Shown: positions 27,943-36,789, counted from the stretch's first letter. The stretch: DNA of 64,000 nt from Angelakisella sp. (GCA_020024555.1 JAHHTQ010000001.1:140102-204101), one strand, 5' to 3'. Program-made: numbers and translations. The notes: generated by a model from the letters alone, not told the origin.

Positions 27943-28707
27943 TTAAAATTTTTGTATTTCGTTTTCTACATTATTGCAAATACTATTGATTTCATTTGAT
28001 AATTTATGTAAATTTTCAAGCATATATTTAATTCTGTTTAAATTATCTGTATCTATATTAGTTTCATTAATTACTGATGTTTCATCTGTTTTATTCAAAA
28101 GAGTTTTTGCCCGTTCAGCAGCGGTCAACAATATTTGTTTAGCTTGCGCTTCCGCTAAATTAATTGTTCTTACAGTATCATTTTGTATCTCTTTTTTTAT
28201 AATAGATGCTGTATTTTCCGCATTAAGCACAGTAATTTTTGCTGTTTCTTTTGCCTCATTAATTATCATAGTAGCCTGATTTTGAGCATCACTGATAATA
28301 TTATCGGCTTTTATTCTGGATTTATCTATAATTTCTTCACAATCTCTTTTAGTTTCCATTAGAAGTTTATTAATTCTGTTTTGTTCGTTTTTTGTATTGC
28401 TAATGTTTCGTTTTGCCTCATTGAGTTCCGATTCCATTTTTTTCATAGCAACATCATTTTCTTTTATAAATTCTTGCGCCTTTAATACAGATGATTTCAT
28501 ATAATTGATAGCGCTATTGGCTTTTTCAAGTTTATCTTCCAACTCATTTGAGCGTTTAATTTCTGCATTAAGTTTTTTAATTAAATCATTAATCCTATCA
28601 TCATATAAGTTATCGCTTTTAAAATTATTTTCCTGTGGATTATCATTATAATTAGAATTTAAATTTTGCCTTTGATAATTTTTGATATTATTCTCATATT
28701 GTTGCAT
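27943..28707 (-). CDS. Coiled-coil protein, distantly DivIVA-like
   Basis: 254 residues. An Asn/Gln-rich N-terminus (1 to about 40) is followed by a nearly unbroken heptad-like coiled coil from about 45 to 205 (LKKLNAEI, ELEDKLEKANSAI, MIINEAKETAK and similar). The pattern resembles the C-terminal coiled coil of DivIVA/GpsB-type cell-division proteins, but the diagnostic N-terminal DivIVA segment is not visible. A structural or scaffold role is plausible; no specific function can be claimed. AGGAG lies 10 bases before the ATG. Confidence 0.7.
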   Translation of the reverse strand: MQQYENNIKNYQRQNLNSNYNDNPQENNFKSDNLYDDRINDLIKKLNAEIKRSNELEDKLEKANSAINYMKSSVLKAQEFIKENDVAMKKMESELNEAKRNISNTKNEQNRINKLLMETKRDCEEIIDKSRIKADNIISDAQNQATMIINEAKETAKITVLNAENTASIIKKEIQNDTVRTINLAEAQAKQILLTAAERAKTLLNKTDETSVINETNIDTDNLNRIKYMLENLHKLSNEINSICNNVENEIQKF

Positions 28708-28810
28708 AGTAAAAAACTCCTAACTAAAATAATTAATTTAATTTTATCACAAATTAAAAGAAATTGCACTACCTTTTAATAAAAATTTTATAAATATTGG
28801 AAATATCACT

Positions 28811-28839
28811 TTGCAATTATACTATGATTATGTTATAAT
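28811..28839 (+). promoter_or_regulatory. Promoter of rlmB, extended -10
   Basis: TTGCAA (28811-28816), 17-bp spacer ending in TGT, TATAAT (28834-28839). It gives a leader of roughly 90 nt to the ATG at 28934. Confidence 0.85.
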
Positions 28840-28933
28840 GTTATGTATTATATTTTGTAATGTAATATTTAACTTATGTTTTAATTATAAATACAATATG
28901 TTTAATCTTTATTTTGGAGGAATATGTGTTTTT

Positions 28934-29716
28934 ATGGAAAAAAAGAATGATAAAAAAACTTATTTTGAAGATACTAATCTTATAATCGGAAGAAATCCTG
29001 TGATGGAAATTTTACGTTCAGAAAGAGAAATTGAATGTATATATCTATTAAGCGGTGATAGAAAAGGACCACTGAGCAAAATATATGCTATGGCGAAAGA
29101 CAAAAAAATTCCTGTTAAAGATATTACTTCCGATAGATTAACACACTTAACAAATAGTGATAATCACCAAGGTGTTGCCGCGCTTATATCTGCCGCAAAC
29201 TATGGAACATTAGATGATATATACAAGAAAGCCGGAGATTCTCCGCTTTTTGTAATAATCGCTGACGGTATCGAAGATCCTCATAATTTGGGCGCTATTA
29301 TACGTACTTCTGAATCAGCCGGCGCGCATGGTATAATAATTCCAAAAAGACATAGCGCAGGATTAACAGCAACAGCAGTAAAAGCATCTGCCGGCGCAGT
29401 TTTTCATATTCCGATAGTGCGTGTTCCAAATATTGCAGCAACAATGGAAGATTTAAAAGAGCAAGGAATGTGGTTTTATTGCGCTGATATGGACGGCGCC
29501 CCATGGTGTACTGTCGATTATTCGGGAAACGTTGGACTAATTGTAGGCTCGGAAGGCTTTGGAGTTAGCAGACTTGTAAAAGAAAAATGTGATTTTACAG
29601 TATCACTGCCAATGCTAGGAAAAGTAAATTCACTAAATGCTTCGGTAGCCGCTGGCCTTGTAATGTATGAGGTTACAAGACAAAGACAGAAAATAACGCC
29701 TATCATTAAATTATAA
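28934..29716 (+). CDS. rlmB: 23S rRNA 2'-O-ribose methyltransferase, RlmB/TrmH family
   Basis: 260 residues. An N-terminal substrate-binding domain (about 15-90, LIIGRNPVMEIL) precedes a SPOUT domain with the three SAM-knot motifs: DGIEDPHNLGAIIRT, VGSEGFGVSRL and LPMLGKVNSLNASVAAGL. RlmB methylates G2251 in the peptidyl-transferase centre of 23S rRNA. The start at 28934 has GGAGG 13 bases upstream, slightly long, but it fits the family length. The P-type ATPase-like gene follows after 19 bases. Confidence 0.92.
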   Translation: MEKKNDKKTYFEDTNLIIGRNPVMEILRSEREIECIYLLSGDRKGPLSKIYAMAKDKKIPVKDITSDRLTHLTNSDNHQGVAALISAANYGTLDDIYKKAGDSPLFVIIADGIEDPHNLGAIIRTSESAGAHGIIIPKRHSAGLTATAVKASAGAVFHIPIVRVPNIAATMEDLKEQGMWFYCADMDGAPWCTVDYSGNVGLIVGSEGFGVSRLVKEKCDFTVSLPMLGKVNSLNASVAAGLVMYEVTRQRQKITPIIKL

Positions 29717-29735
29717 ATTATAGGAGGTTATATGT

Positions 29736-32198
29736 ATGGATGATAATAAATATTCTGTTGATGAAATTTTAAGAGAGCTTGATTCATCAGCGAATTTAAG
29801 TGATATGTACAGTAAAACTGTACATAGTAATAATAACAATAATAAAGAATATTATAATTTGTCAAATAACGCTCAATCAAACAGAAAATATATTAATACG
29901 GGTAACACACAACCACGTTTAAATAACAGTGCTAATGTTAATATGAATAGCAATGCCAACATTAACAGGCAAAATTCAACTTTGCCAAAGCGTAATTTTG
30001 ATAATCAAAAACAAACTATTTATGATTATGAAAAGATACAACAGCAGGCTCAAACATATTATAATGATAAAAGCGTATCACAATATGAGTTTGGCCGTGT
30101 TCGTGGAAACAATAATATTAATAACAACAATAATCGCGGAATTTCTTCTTATGCTGCTGTTAATACAAGAATGAATTCGCCGAATAATCAAAATAATCAT
30201 CAAAACAACTTTATCCAAAGGACAAATCAACGCCCACAGCAATATGCAAATCTTGAAGAGTTTTACTCACAAAAACAGACATACGCTGAGTTAAACGAAA
30301 AATTGATGGCAGAAGAATTGTTGGAAAAAAATAATAAAGCTAAGATGAAAACTCAACTACAAGCGCAATCAATGGAATTTGATGAAGAACAACTGCCATC
30401 AAAAAAGAAATTCGGACTTTTTGGCAGAAACCATTCAAAAGCGGAAATAGATGAGAAATTATTTGGTTCAAATAGGGAAGAGCAAGAAGAAAAAGAGGAA
30501 CTTTCATTTGAAGAAATAGATGATGAACTAAATCATATGCACACTTCAATAGTTATGAGAGTTGTTTTTTCGTTAGTTCCATTTTTATGTATACTGTATT
30601 TATTTTTGTCTATGTCAATAGGACTACCACTGCCAAGTATTTTAGTGACAAATAAAGCATATTTAATTTGGACAAGTATTCTTCTTTTGGGAGTTTCGAT
30701 TATAAGTAACGCTTCCACAATTAGCGGTGGTATTCTTTCTTTCTTTAAAATGAAGCCGAATAATGATACGTATACTTTTTTGACGGTTTTAGTATGTTTG
30801 ATACAAAGTATATATATGGCTCTGCAACAAAGATTTTTGGCAGAATTTAGCTCAAATATATATTTACCGGTAGCTGCAGCTATAATTCTTTTCAACGCCA
30901 TTGGTAAGTTGATATTTATAAACCGTGTTGAAGATAGCTTTGAAACACTATTACAAAATAAGGCAAATAACTACATAGGAATAGCTGATATACAAGAACT
31001 CAATACGCTATTAACATCAAAAATGTCAGAGGGTCTACCATATATTGCATATTTCTCTAAATCTATCGGAATTAAAAATTTCCTTGATGAAGCTTTTACA
31101 GATGGGTTAACAGAGGATTACTCAAAAATTATCACACCAATAACTTTTTCAAGTTCTATATTAGTATCAATGATACACTATTTGGTTACAAGAGACATAT
31201 TAGGTTCTATCTGTATACTTAGCGGGTTGGTGTGTATAACAAGTCCCATTTGTTCTGTTATCGCATCGCAATTACCCTTATCGAGTATCAACAAAAGTTT
31301 AAATAGACATAATACAACGATTTGCGGTTATAACGCTGTTGAAAAGATGAATTATCTAAATACAGTATTATTGACATCAGATGATTTATTTACAATAAAA
31401 AATATGGCTATTACCGATATGAAATCACTGGACAGAAACCCTATTGATAAATCAATTATTGACGCCATAGCTTGTCTGTATCCATATAACAATAATTTTG
31501 CGGTACTTTTTAAAGCTTTTGGAGATGGTTTGAGGATACCGAAAGGTGAGGATTTTCACTATCAAAACGGATTGGGATATACAGCATGGGTAAACAGTAA
31601 ACGTGTATTGGTAGGCACACGAAAACTAATGAATATGTATGGTATATCACTACCACATCAAAGTGCGGAAGAAAGTATAAGAAACGGTAAAAATGAAATA
31701 ATATATATCGCTAATTCCAGCTATGCTACTGCGATGATAGTTATTTCATATTGCCCAATGAAAAGTATTCTTCAATCTATGGAGCTGTTAAGAGATCAAG
31801 AATTCGGGATAACCGTTAAATCAACAGATCCTTCTTTGACAGCAGAAAAAATAGGGGATTTATATAAATATCCTCCTGATTTAATAACAATTGTACCGGA
31901 CGCTCTTATTGATACAGTAAATAAAGAATTGAGAAGAAACAAGAAAGGTGATCCAACTGTTTTTTACAGAAATATTTTTGATGCAATAAAAGCGATATTT
32001 GCAGCAAAATCTTGCATAAAAGTATCTGCTATCCAAACAGCAATTCTTTTAATTTCGGTAATAGTAGGATTTATAATGATTACATTCTTTGTTGTTACAA
32101 AGCAGATTTTTTCACTATCGTGGATTGCAATACTTGGATATCAATTTATATGGTTAATATTATCTTTGATTGTACCGTTATTCAATAAAATAGACTGA
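29736..32198 (+). CDS. Degenerate P-type ATPase-like membrane protein with Asn-rich N-terminus
   Basis: 820 residues; AGGAGG 8 bases before the ATG. Residues 1 to about 180 are Asn/Gln-rich and probably disordered, then a charged stretch to about 265. From about 270 the layout follows a heavy-metal P-type ATPase: membrane segments, then the P-domain entry NAVEKMNYLNTVLL, an N-domain piece RVLVGTRKLM (Gly627) and two C-terminal membrane segments. Key catalytic residues are gone: DKTGTLT is TSDDLFT (547-553), TGD is STD (696-698), and the HP motif is NP. It cannot form the usual aspartyl phosphate. Likely a pseudo-ATPase with a structural or sensing role (inference). Probably cotranscribed with rlmB. 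Confidence 0.72.
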   Translation: MDDNKYSVDEILRELDSSANLSDMYSKTVHSNNNNNKEYYNLSNNAQSNRKYINTGNTQPRLNNSANVNMNSNANINRQNSTLPKRNFDNQKQTIYDYEKIQQQAQTYYNDKSVSQYEFGRVRGNNNINNNNNRGISSYAAVNTRMNSPNNQNNHQNNFIQRTNQRPQQYANLEEFYSQKQTYAELNEKLMAEELLEKNNKAKMKTQLQAQSMEFDEEQLPSKKKFGLFGRNHSKAEIDEKLFGSNREEQEEKEELSFEEIDDELNHMHTSIVMRVVFSLVPFLCILYLFLSMSIGLPLPSILVTNKAYLIWTSILLLGVSIISNASTISGGILSFFKMKPNNDTYTFLTVLVCLIQSIYMALQQRFLAEFSSNIYLPVAAAIILFNAIGKLIFINRVEDSFETLLQNKANNYIGIADIQELNTLLTSKMSEGLPYIAYFSKSIGIKNFLDEAFTDGLTEDYSKIITPITFSSSILVSMIHYLVTRDILGSICILSGLVCITSPICSVIASQLPLSSINKSLNRHNTTICGYNAVEKMNYLNTVLLTSDDLFTIKNMAITDMKSLDRNPIDKSIIDAIACLYPYNNNFAVLFKAFGDGLRIPKGEDFHYQNGLGYTAWVNSKRVLVGTRKLMNMYGISLPHQSAEESIRNGKNEIIYIANSSYATAMIVISYCPMKSILQSMELLRDQEFGITVKSTDPSLTAEKIGDLYKYPPDLITIVPDALIDTVNKELRRNKKGDPTVFYRNIFDAIKAIFAAKSCIKVSAIQTAILLISVIVGFIMITFFVVTKQIFSLSWIAILGYQFIWLILSLIVPLFNKID

Positions 32199-32204
32199 TT
32201 ATTT

Positions 32205-32235
32205 AAAGGGTGATTTCTAAAATCACCCTTTTTTA
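32205..32235 (+). terminator. Terminator after the P-type ATPase-like gene
   Basis: AAGGGTGATTT / AAATCACCCTT perfect inverted repeat with a 3-nt loop and a T-run. The next gene starts 26 bases later with no space for a promoter, so partial readthrough is likely. Confidence 0.8.
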
Positions 32236-32260
32236 TCTATAAATAGGGGAGAAAAGGACA

Positions 32261-33001
32261 ATGTTTATTAAAACTTCATTTTTGCCTGATAAAAAAGTAA
32301 AACTTGTGGCTATTTCCGGCATAAATAAAAATATAATAAAAAGTTTAGAAAAGCAGGGGATAGAATGTATAGAAATCAAAAATAATCCCTTATTGGATTT
32401 CCCTATACAATCTCATGCTGATATGCAAATGCTGAAATTAAGGAATAATACAATCTTGCTTGCAAATAATTTAGATTATTTAAAAGCGGAATTAGAGCGA
32501 CATTCATTTAACGTTATTATTATTGATGAAAACTTAATAACAAATTATCCAAACGATATTTTATTAAATAATGTGTTAATAGATGATTATTGTATTGGAA
32601 AATATGATGTTATGCCAAAAAAATTGATAGAATACTGCACCGCAAATAATATACAAATTGTATCCGTAAAGCAAGGTTATTCAAAATGCTCTGTATCGAT
32701 TTTAAATAACAAAGCCATAATAACATCTGATAAAAATATTTCTATCGTCTACAAACAACTTGGTTTTGATGTTCTTCTAATTCCTTATGGTGACATAGAA
32801 TTACCCGGATATAATTATGGTTTTATAGGTGGCTGCTGTGGAATGATTGACAAAAATATAATGGCATTTACAGGTAATCTAAATAAATATAAATATGGTC
32901 AAGAAGTTCTAAGTTTTTTGCATAACCATAATATAGAACCATTATATTTAACTAATGGTAATTTGATAGATATAGGTAGTATACTACCGTTAAAGTATTA
33001 A
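32261..33001 (+). CDS. DUF6873-like protein, proposed GME (amidinotransferase) fold
   Basis: 246 residues, no signal peptide or membrane segment. Features include NNPLLDFPIQSHADMQM, KQGYSKCSVSIL (Cys near 149), IPYGDIELPGYNYGFIGGCCGMI and a C-terminal LIDIGSILPL. These recall the clostridial family DUF6873, described as having the guanidino-group-modifying enzyme fold; the match is from memory. Whether it is an enzyme is not known. AGGGGAGAAAAGG precedes the ATG. It lies 26 bases beyond a terminator-like hairpin. Confidence 0.6.
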   Translation: MFIKTSFLPDKKVKLVAISGINKNIIKSLEKQGIECIEIKNNPLLDFPIQSHADMQMLKLRNNTILLANNLDYLKAELERHSFNVIIIDENLITNYPNDILLNNVLIDDYCIGKYDVMPKKLIEYCTANNIQIVSVKQGYSKCSVSILNNKAIITSDKNISIVYKQLGFDVLLIPYGDIELPGYNYGFIGGCCGMIDKNIMAFTGNLNKYKYGQEVLSFLHNHNIEPLYLTNGNLIDIGSILPLKY

Positions 33002-33053
33002 TTAAGTTATATTACTAATTAATTTTTTAGAAAATTTAAAATAATAAAGGTAA

Positions 33054-33107
33054 AACGCGCTCTACAACTTCGCTAAATTGATATTTAGCGAAGTTGTAGA
33101 GCGCGTT
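33054..33107. repeat. Perfect 25-bp inverted repeat with 4-nt loop
   Basis: Arms 33054-33078 and 33083-33107 are exactly complementary over 25 bases; the loop is TGAT. The outer half (ACGCGCTCTACAACTTCGCT) is far richer in G+C than the surroundings. The right flank is CTTTCC, not a proper T-tract. I did not notice another copy in this window. Confidence 0.85.
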
Positions 33108-33404
33108 CTTTCCACTAATCAATAAATTATATTCAATTATTACATTTTTTACGGTTTTAATGTATGTTGAATTTTACTAATTTACAATTCTAAAATTAAT
33201 TAATTCATTACTGTAAATTAACAAAAAATTTACCAAAATACCAAAAATTTATGCAAGAATTAATGTAATTGATTATACTTATAAATTAGTATTATTTTAT
33301 TTATCGAACTATGCTCTTTTTATACAAAACATAAATATAATTCTACTCTATTTACTATAATTTAATTCTATGACATAAATATAATGACAAGCGAGGTATT
33401 AAAA
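33108..33404. other. AT-rich gap without recognised gene
   Basis: Very AT-rich, with no frame of useful length. A TATAAT at 33356-33361 could serve the next gene, but no matching -35 box is seen. Short repeats of the type TTACTGTAAATTAAC are present without clear structure. Confidence 0.5.
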
Positions 33405-33929
33405 ATGAATGAAATATTTGAATTTATAAAAAACTATATACATATAATATCACCAGTCATAAGTCTACTGGTAATCCTTATCTTTTTTGCTCTTGCATAT
33501 AGGAAAAGAAGACAGAAAATGCGAAAATATAATGGTTACAATAACGAGATTAAAGAACTGCGGGGCAAATACAAAAAGGCAAAAATACTGACATCAAACG
33601 AAGCAAAGCATTCACAAGCAGTATTGAATGTTGCACGCAAAAAAGGTCTAAATGTGTCGTATAAAGTTAGAATGCTTGATGTTGTTGTACCGAAAGACAG
33701 CAGTGATTACGCACTACTCAACAAGGTAATGAAGAAGCACTTTGACTTTGTTCTCACAAATAAAGAACATGATGTTGTATTGGTTATAGAACTTGACGAC
33801 AGCTCTCACAATTCTCAATCTGCACTTGACCGTGATGCAGTAAAGAATACAATACTCAAAGATGTACATATACCGTTACTTAGAACAAGAAATATAACTG
33901 AAAAAGCTATTCTTGATTTATTAAGATAG
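33405..33929 (+). CDS. Membrane-anchored DUF2726-like protein
   Basis: 174 residues from the ATG at 33405, preceded by GAGG; an in-frame ATG 21 bases upstream has no site. One membrane segment (about 11-35, IIPV-type hydrophobics) and a basic stretch are followed by a domain of about 110 residues. It shows YKVRMLDVVVP, HFDFVLTNKEHDVVLVIELDDSSH and DRDAVKN, matching DUF2726, which has a nuclease-like (PD-D/E-XK-related) core. The acidic ELDD and Asp in DFVL could be metal ligands. Function unknown. It stands alone between a hairpin and a terminator. Confidence 0.72.
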   Translation: MNEIFEFIKNYIHIISPVISLLVILIFFALAYRKRRQKMRKYNGYNNEIKELRGKYKKAKILTSNEAKHSQAVLNVARKKGLNVSYKVRMLDVVVPKDSSDYALLNKVMKKHFDFVLTNKEHDVVLVIELDDSSHNSQSALDRDAVKNTILKDVHIPLLRTRNITEKAILDLLR

Positions 33930-33930
33930 C

Positions 33931-33970
33931 AAAGAAAGCCTTGGATAATATTCAAGGCTTTCTTTTTGTT
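33931..33970. terminator. Bidirectional terminator
   Basis: Perfect 13-bp arms AAAGAAAGCCTTG / CAAGGCTTTCTTT with a 9-nt loop and a T-run, between the DUF2726-like gene and the end of the spoIIIA operon. Confidence 0.88.
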
Positions 33971-34025
33971 CAAGTTTTCTTCATAATATTTATTTTTCTT
34001 ATACGTAATTAACTTGGCAAAATTA

Positions 34026-34571
34026 TTAAACCATCGGCAAAACAGATATTTGTGACGATAGTATCCCAAGAGCCACACTGGTTGCCTCCACTACCCTACC
34101 AACAACCTCTGGATTTGCCCCACCGTCACACACCACTATTACTCCTTTTATTTTTGGATTAATTTGCTTTGTAATAATTGGAGTTTTCTGTCCGTTTTTT
34201 TCTACTATGACATATTTTTCCTCATTTGTATTTTTTTCTTGCTTACGGCTGTTATCTTTGTTTGATATATCTTCAAGTGTATCTACATTCTTCCTAGTTT
34301 CTGTTGCATATTCATAGGAATAGCCCTCAGCAAGTGTCAACATTATTTCTATTTTTCCAACACCGCTAACCTTACTCAATATATTTTGCAGTTGCTCTAT
34401 CGTTTTTTCTTCGTATGTTTTTTCTACTGCTTCTGTGATATCTTCTTGTGTTTCTTTTGACATATTTATAGGTAAATATTTGCCAAAGGCTATACAAATA
34501 ATGCTTATTATACCTATTACGGTAAATATAGTTGATTTATTTTTTGAAAAAACTTGTTTTATTTTATTCAT
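34026..34571 (-). CDS. spoIIIAG: Stage III sporulation protein AG
   Basis: 181 residues. One N-terminal membrane segment (about 14-30), then a mother-cell/intermembrane domain containing SGVGKIEIMLTLAEGYSYEYA and the C-terminal IKGVIVVCDGGANPEVVGRVVEATSVALG, both typical of SpoIIIAG. In Bacillus, SpoIIIAG forms a ring channel across the intermembrane space that links mother cell and forespore. Here it is the last gene of the operon: the usual spoIIIAH does not follow. 18 bases after spoIIIAF. Confidence 0.92.
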   Translation of the reverse strand: MNKIKQVFSKNKSTIFTVIGIISIICIAFGKYLPINMSKETQEDITEAVEKTYEEKTIEQLQNILSKVSGVGKIEIMLTLAEGYSYEYATETRKNVDTLEDISNKDNSRKQEKNTNEEKYVIVEKNGQKTPIITKQINPKIKGVIVVCDGGANPEVVGRVVEATSVALGILSSQISVLPMV

Positions 34572-34589
34572 CTGTCTCTGCTTCCCTCT

Positions 34590-35036
34590 TTATGTAAAAT
34601 TTATTTCTACACTTACATTAAATACTTCCGATAAATGTTTTCTTACTATTTCTTCTTCATTAATATACATAGTTGGAAGTTTAACCACCAATATTCCTCT
34701 TTCTACCTTTGAAAGTATATCATATTCATTGATATTTATGCCTATTCCATTAAGTTCTTCGGATATATATGAATTAAGATTCTTATTGACAGAAGAATTT
34801 ATCTTATCATCTATTTCTTTCGCTATTTCAAACCTTCTGTTTTCAATAATACTATAATCAATATTAATAGGCTTTATATCCCCTATTACAGGCATTGTAA
34901 AGCATAGCAACATAAATAATCCTATGATATGTTTTATTGACTGTTCATATTTTTTCGACGGAATAAACATCATCACTATACTGCAAATTATTGTACCAAC
35001 GGATACCGTTAAAATCCAATTATTAATTCCCTGCAT
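34590..35036 (-). CDS. spoIIIAF: Stage III sporulation protein AF
   Basis: 148 residues. Two N-terminal membrane segments (about 5-23 and 35-52, separated by PSKKYEQSIKHI, a family signature) are followed by a soluble domain of about 90 residues. SpoIIIAF is a membrane component of the SpoIIIA-SpoIIQ complex needed for late forespore gene expression; its fold is ring-forming in Bacillus. It lies 4 bases downstream of spoIIIAE. Confidence 0.9.
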   Translation of the reverse strand: MQGINNWILTVSVGTIICSIVMMFIPSKKYEQSIKHIIGLFMLLCFTMPVIGDIKPINIDYSIIENRRFEIAKEIDDKINSSVNKNLNSYISEELNGIGININEYDILSKVERGILVVKLPTMYINEEEIVRKHLSEVFNVSVEINFT

Positions 35037-35040
35037 TTTT

Positions 35041-36147
35041 CTAAACCCCTTTAAAACATACTAGTATCAGTGTTGTGGCTATTATTATCAAAAACATAAT
35101 ATATAAAATGACTGACAGTATTAAACCGAATACGGTTGCAAAGTTTTTACAAAGTTCATCTATCTGATCAATGCCAAAAATACCGGCTACAAATGATGCC
35201 ATATTAAGCATTGCGTACCATAAGAACAAATTAACTATTTCCGGCAAGAATATAATTGCTGTCAGTAAAATTCCATAAGCTCCAACAAAATTTTTTATAA
35301 TATGTATAAAACCTTGTGATGCCATAAATAAATCTGAAAGCGTAGAACCAAGACCGGGAATAAGTGAACCCATAATAAATTTTGTGGTTTTTACAGCGAC
35401 ACCGTCGTTCGATGAAGAAATTGCGGTTTGTAATGACAATAAGCCAATTAATATAGTAAGTGATAATGTAAGCACCCAAACTATTAAATTTTTTACCGCT
35501 TTTATAAGTTTTGTAAGTTTCATATCTCTATTGATTACAGATACTATTGACAGTGTTACAAAAGCATATATAAATGGTATGAAAAAATCAGTTATTATTT
35601 GTGTGTATACACTTATTACTGTGAACAAAAATATATTAAAACTGCCTGCTGTTATAGGTTGTCCGGAGGCTGTTATTACGCCTGCAAAAACAGGTATAAA
35701 CGTTGCCGAAAAATACCTATAATCATTAATAGTTACTATACAAGCTTTAATTCGTTCTATTATCGGCTCAATGATTATTAATGTTATTGACAATACTATT
35801 AAAATATCGGCTATTTTATTTGAAGATATACTCTCGTTAAATTGTTTGGTTATTGATGCAAGTATAATTATAGCAATAAGTGATATCAATATACTAAATG
35901 GTTGTTTATAGAAAAATATTATTTTGGATTTTATAAGCTCCCATATTTTTTTAACAGAAAAGTTATTATTGGATACATTTATTTCATATTCTTCTATGTC
36001 ATCAAGTACTTCCCCTTTCACTGCTGAATTTAATAATTCTTTTTCACTATTAAAATCAACATTTATTGCGTATGCCGAAACAGAAAAATATATAAACAAA
36101 ATAATAAAAATAACCAGCAGCACTATTTTTTTATCAATTCTTTTCAT
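35041..36147 (-). CDS. spoIIIAE: Stage III sporulation protein AE
   Basis: 368 residues. A signal-like N-terminus (about 7-28, ending SAYA) precedes a soluble region of about 50 residues and then seven or eight membrane segments. Segments such as FIMGSLIPGLGSTLSDLF and SFNIFLFTVISVYTQ match SpoIIIAE. It is a polytopic membrane protein of the mother-cell channel complex, with permease-like features. 21 bases separate it from spoIIIAD. Confidence 0.93.
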   Translation of the reverse strand: MKRIDKKIVLLVIFIILFIYFSVSAYAINVDFNSEKELLNSAVKGEVLDDIEEYEINVSNNNFSVKKIWELIKSKIIFFYKQPFSILISLIAIIILASITKQFNESISSNKIADILIVLSITLIIIEPIIERIKACIVTINDYRYFSATFIPVFAGVITASGQPITAGSFNIFLFTVISVYTQIITDFFIPFIYAFVTLSIVSVINRDMKLTKLIKAVKNLIVWVLTLSLTILIGLLSLQTAISSSNDGVAVKTTKFIMGSLIPGLGSTLSDLFMASQGFIHIIKNFVGAYGILLTAIIFLPEIVNLFLWYAMLNMASFVAGIFGIDQIDELCKNFATVFGLILSVILYIMFLIIIATTLILVCFKGV

Positions 36148-36168
36148 ATAAATATCCTTTTTATTGAT

Positions 36169-36558
36169 TTATGTATTTAGTAATGAAACAACAATATTAA
36201 GCAGTTCAAAAACTATCGGTAATCCCAAAATAATTAAACTTACTTTGCCAACAAGTTCTGTTTTTACAGCTATTGCATTTTCTCCCATATCTTTGCACAA
36301 TGCTGATGATATTTCGGACAATATACTTATTGCTATTGCCTTAAATACTGTTTTAAGCGCGTTATACGGTAAATTAAATGATGTTGTTATCTCCGATATT
36401 TTATTAATAATTATGTCTATATCATCAATAATAACTGCAAAAATTACTATACCGCAAATTATACTCAGTACCATTCCGTATTCTTTCTTGCTTTCTTTTA
36501 CCACAAGAGAAAGAATAGCTGCAATTACACATATTGATAATAATTTAAAGATATCCAT
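36169..36558 (-). CDS. spoIIIAD: Stage III sporulation protein AD
   Basis: 129 residues, four hydrophobic segments (about 5-20, 28-48, 70-90 and 107-127). The conserved KTVFKAIAISILSEISSALCKDMGE run identifies SpoIIIAD. Its ATG overlaps the last base of the spoIIIAC stop codon, a sign of translational coupling. Part of the membrane platform of the SpoIIIA complex. Confidence 0.93.
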   Translation of the reverse strand: MDIFKLLSICVIAAILSLVVKESKKEYGMVLSIICGIVIFAVIIDDIDIIINKISEITTSFNLPYNALKTVFKAIAISILSEISSALCKDMGENAIAVKTELVGKVSLIILGLPIVFELLNIVVSLLNT

Positions 36559-36752
36559 TAAAAACCAAACACTTCCTTTATGATATTGAAAAGGTTACTT
36601 ATTTCACCTATCATCATCGTCAATACTATTACCAGTCCGGCAAGCGAAAGCATCATTGCCTGATCTTCCCTACCCGAACGCAAAAGAACCTGATACAATA
36701 CAGAAACAATTATGCCAATTGCCGCTATTCTAAATATTAAATCTATATTCAT
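36558..36752 (-). CDS. spoIIIAC: Stage III sporulation protein AC
   Basis: 64 residues, two membrane segments with the signature QVLLRSGREDQAMMLSLAG between them. This is the usual tiny size of SpoIIIAC, which partners SpoIIIAD in the membrane. It lies 37 bases downstream of spoIIIAB. Confidence 0.93.
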   Translation of the reverse strand: MNIDLIFRIAAIGIIVSVLYQVLLRSGREDQAMMLSLAGLVIVLTMMIGEISNLFNIIKEVFGF

Positions 36753-36789
36753 TGTTTAACCTCCGCTTTTTTTCTATTGACACAAAATA

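Noticed and set aside
29736..30300. Asn-rich repeat tract as a tandem repeat or CRISPR-like array
   Set aside because: It is low-complexity coding sequence (AAT/AAC codons) without regular spacers.
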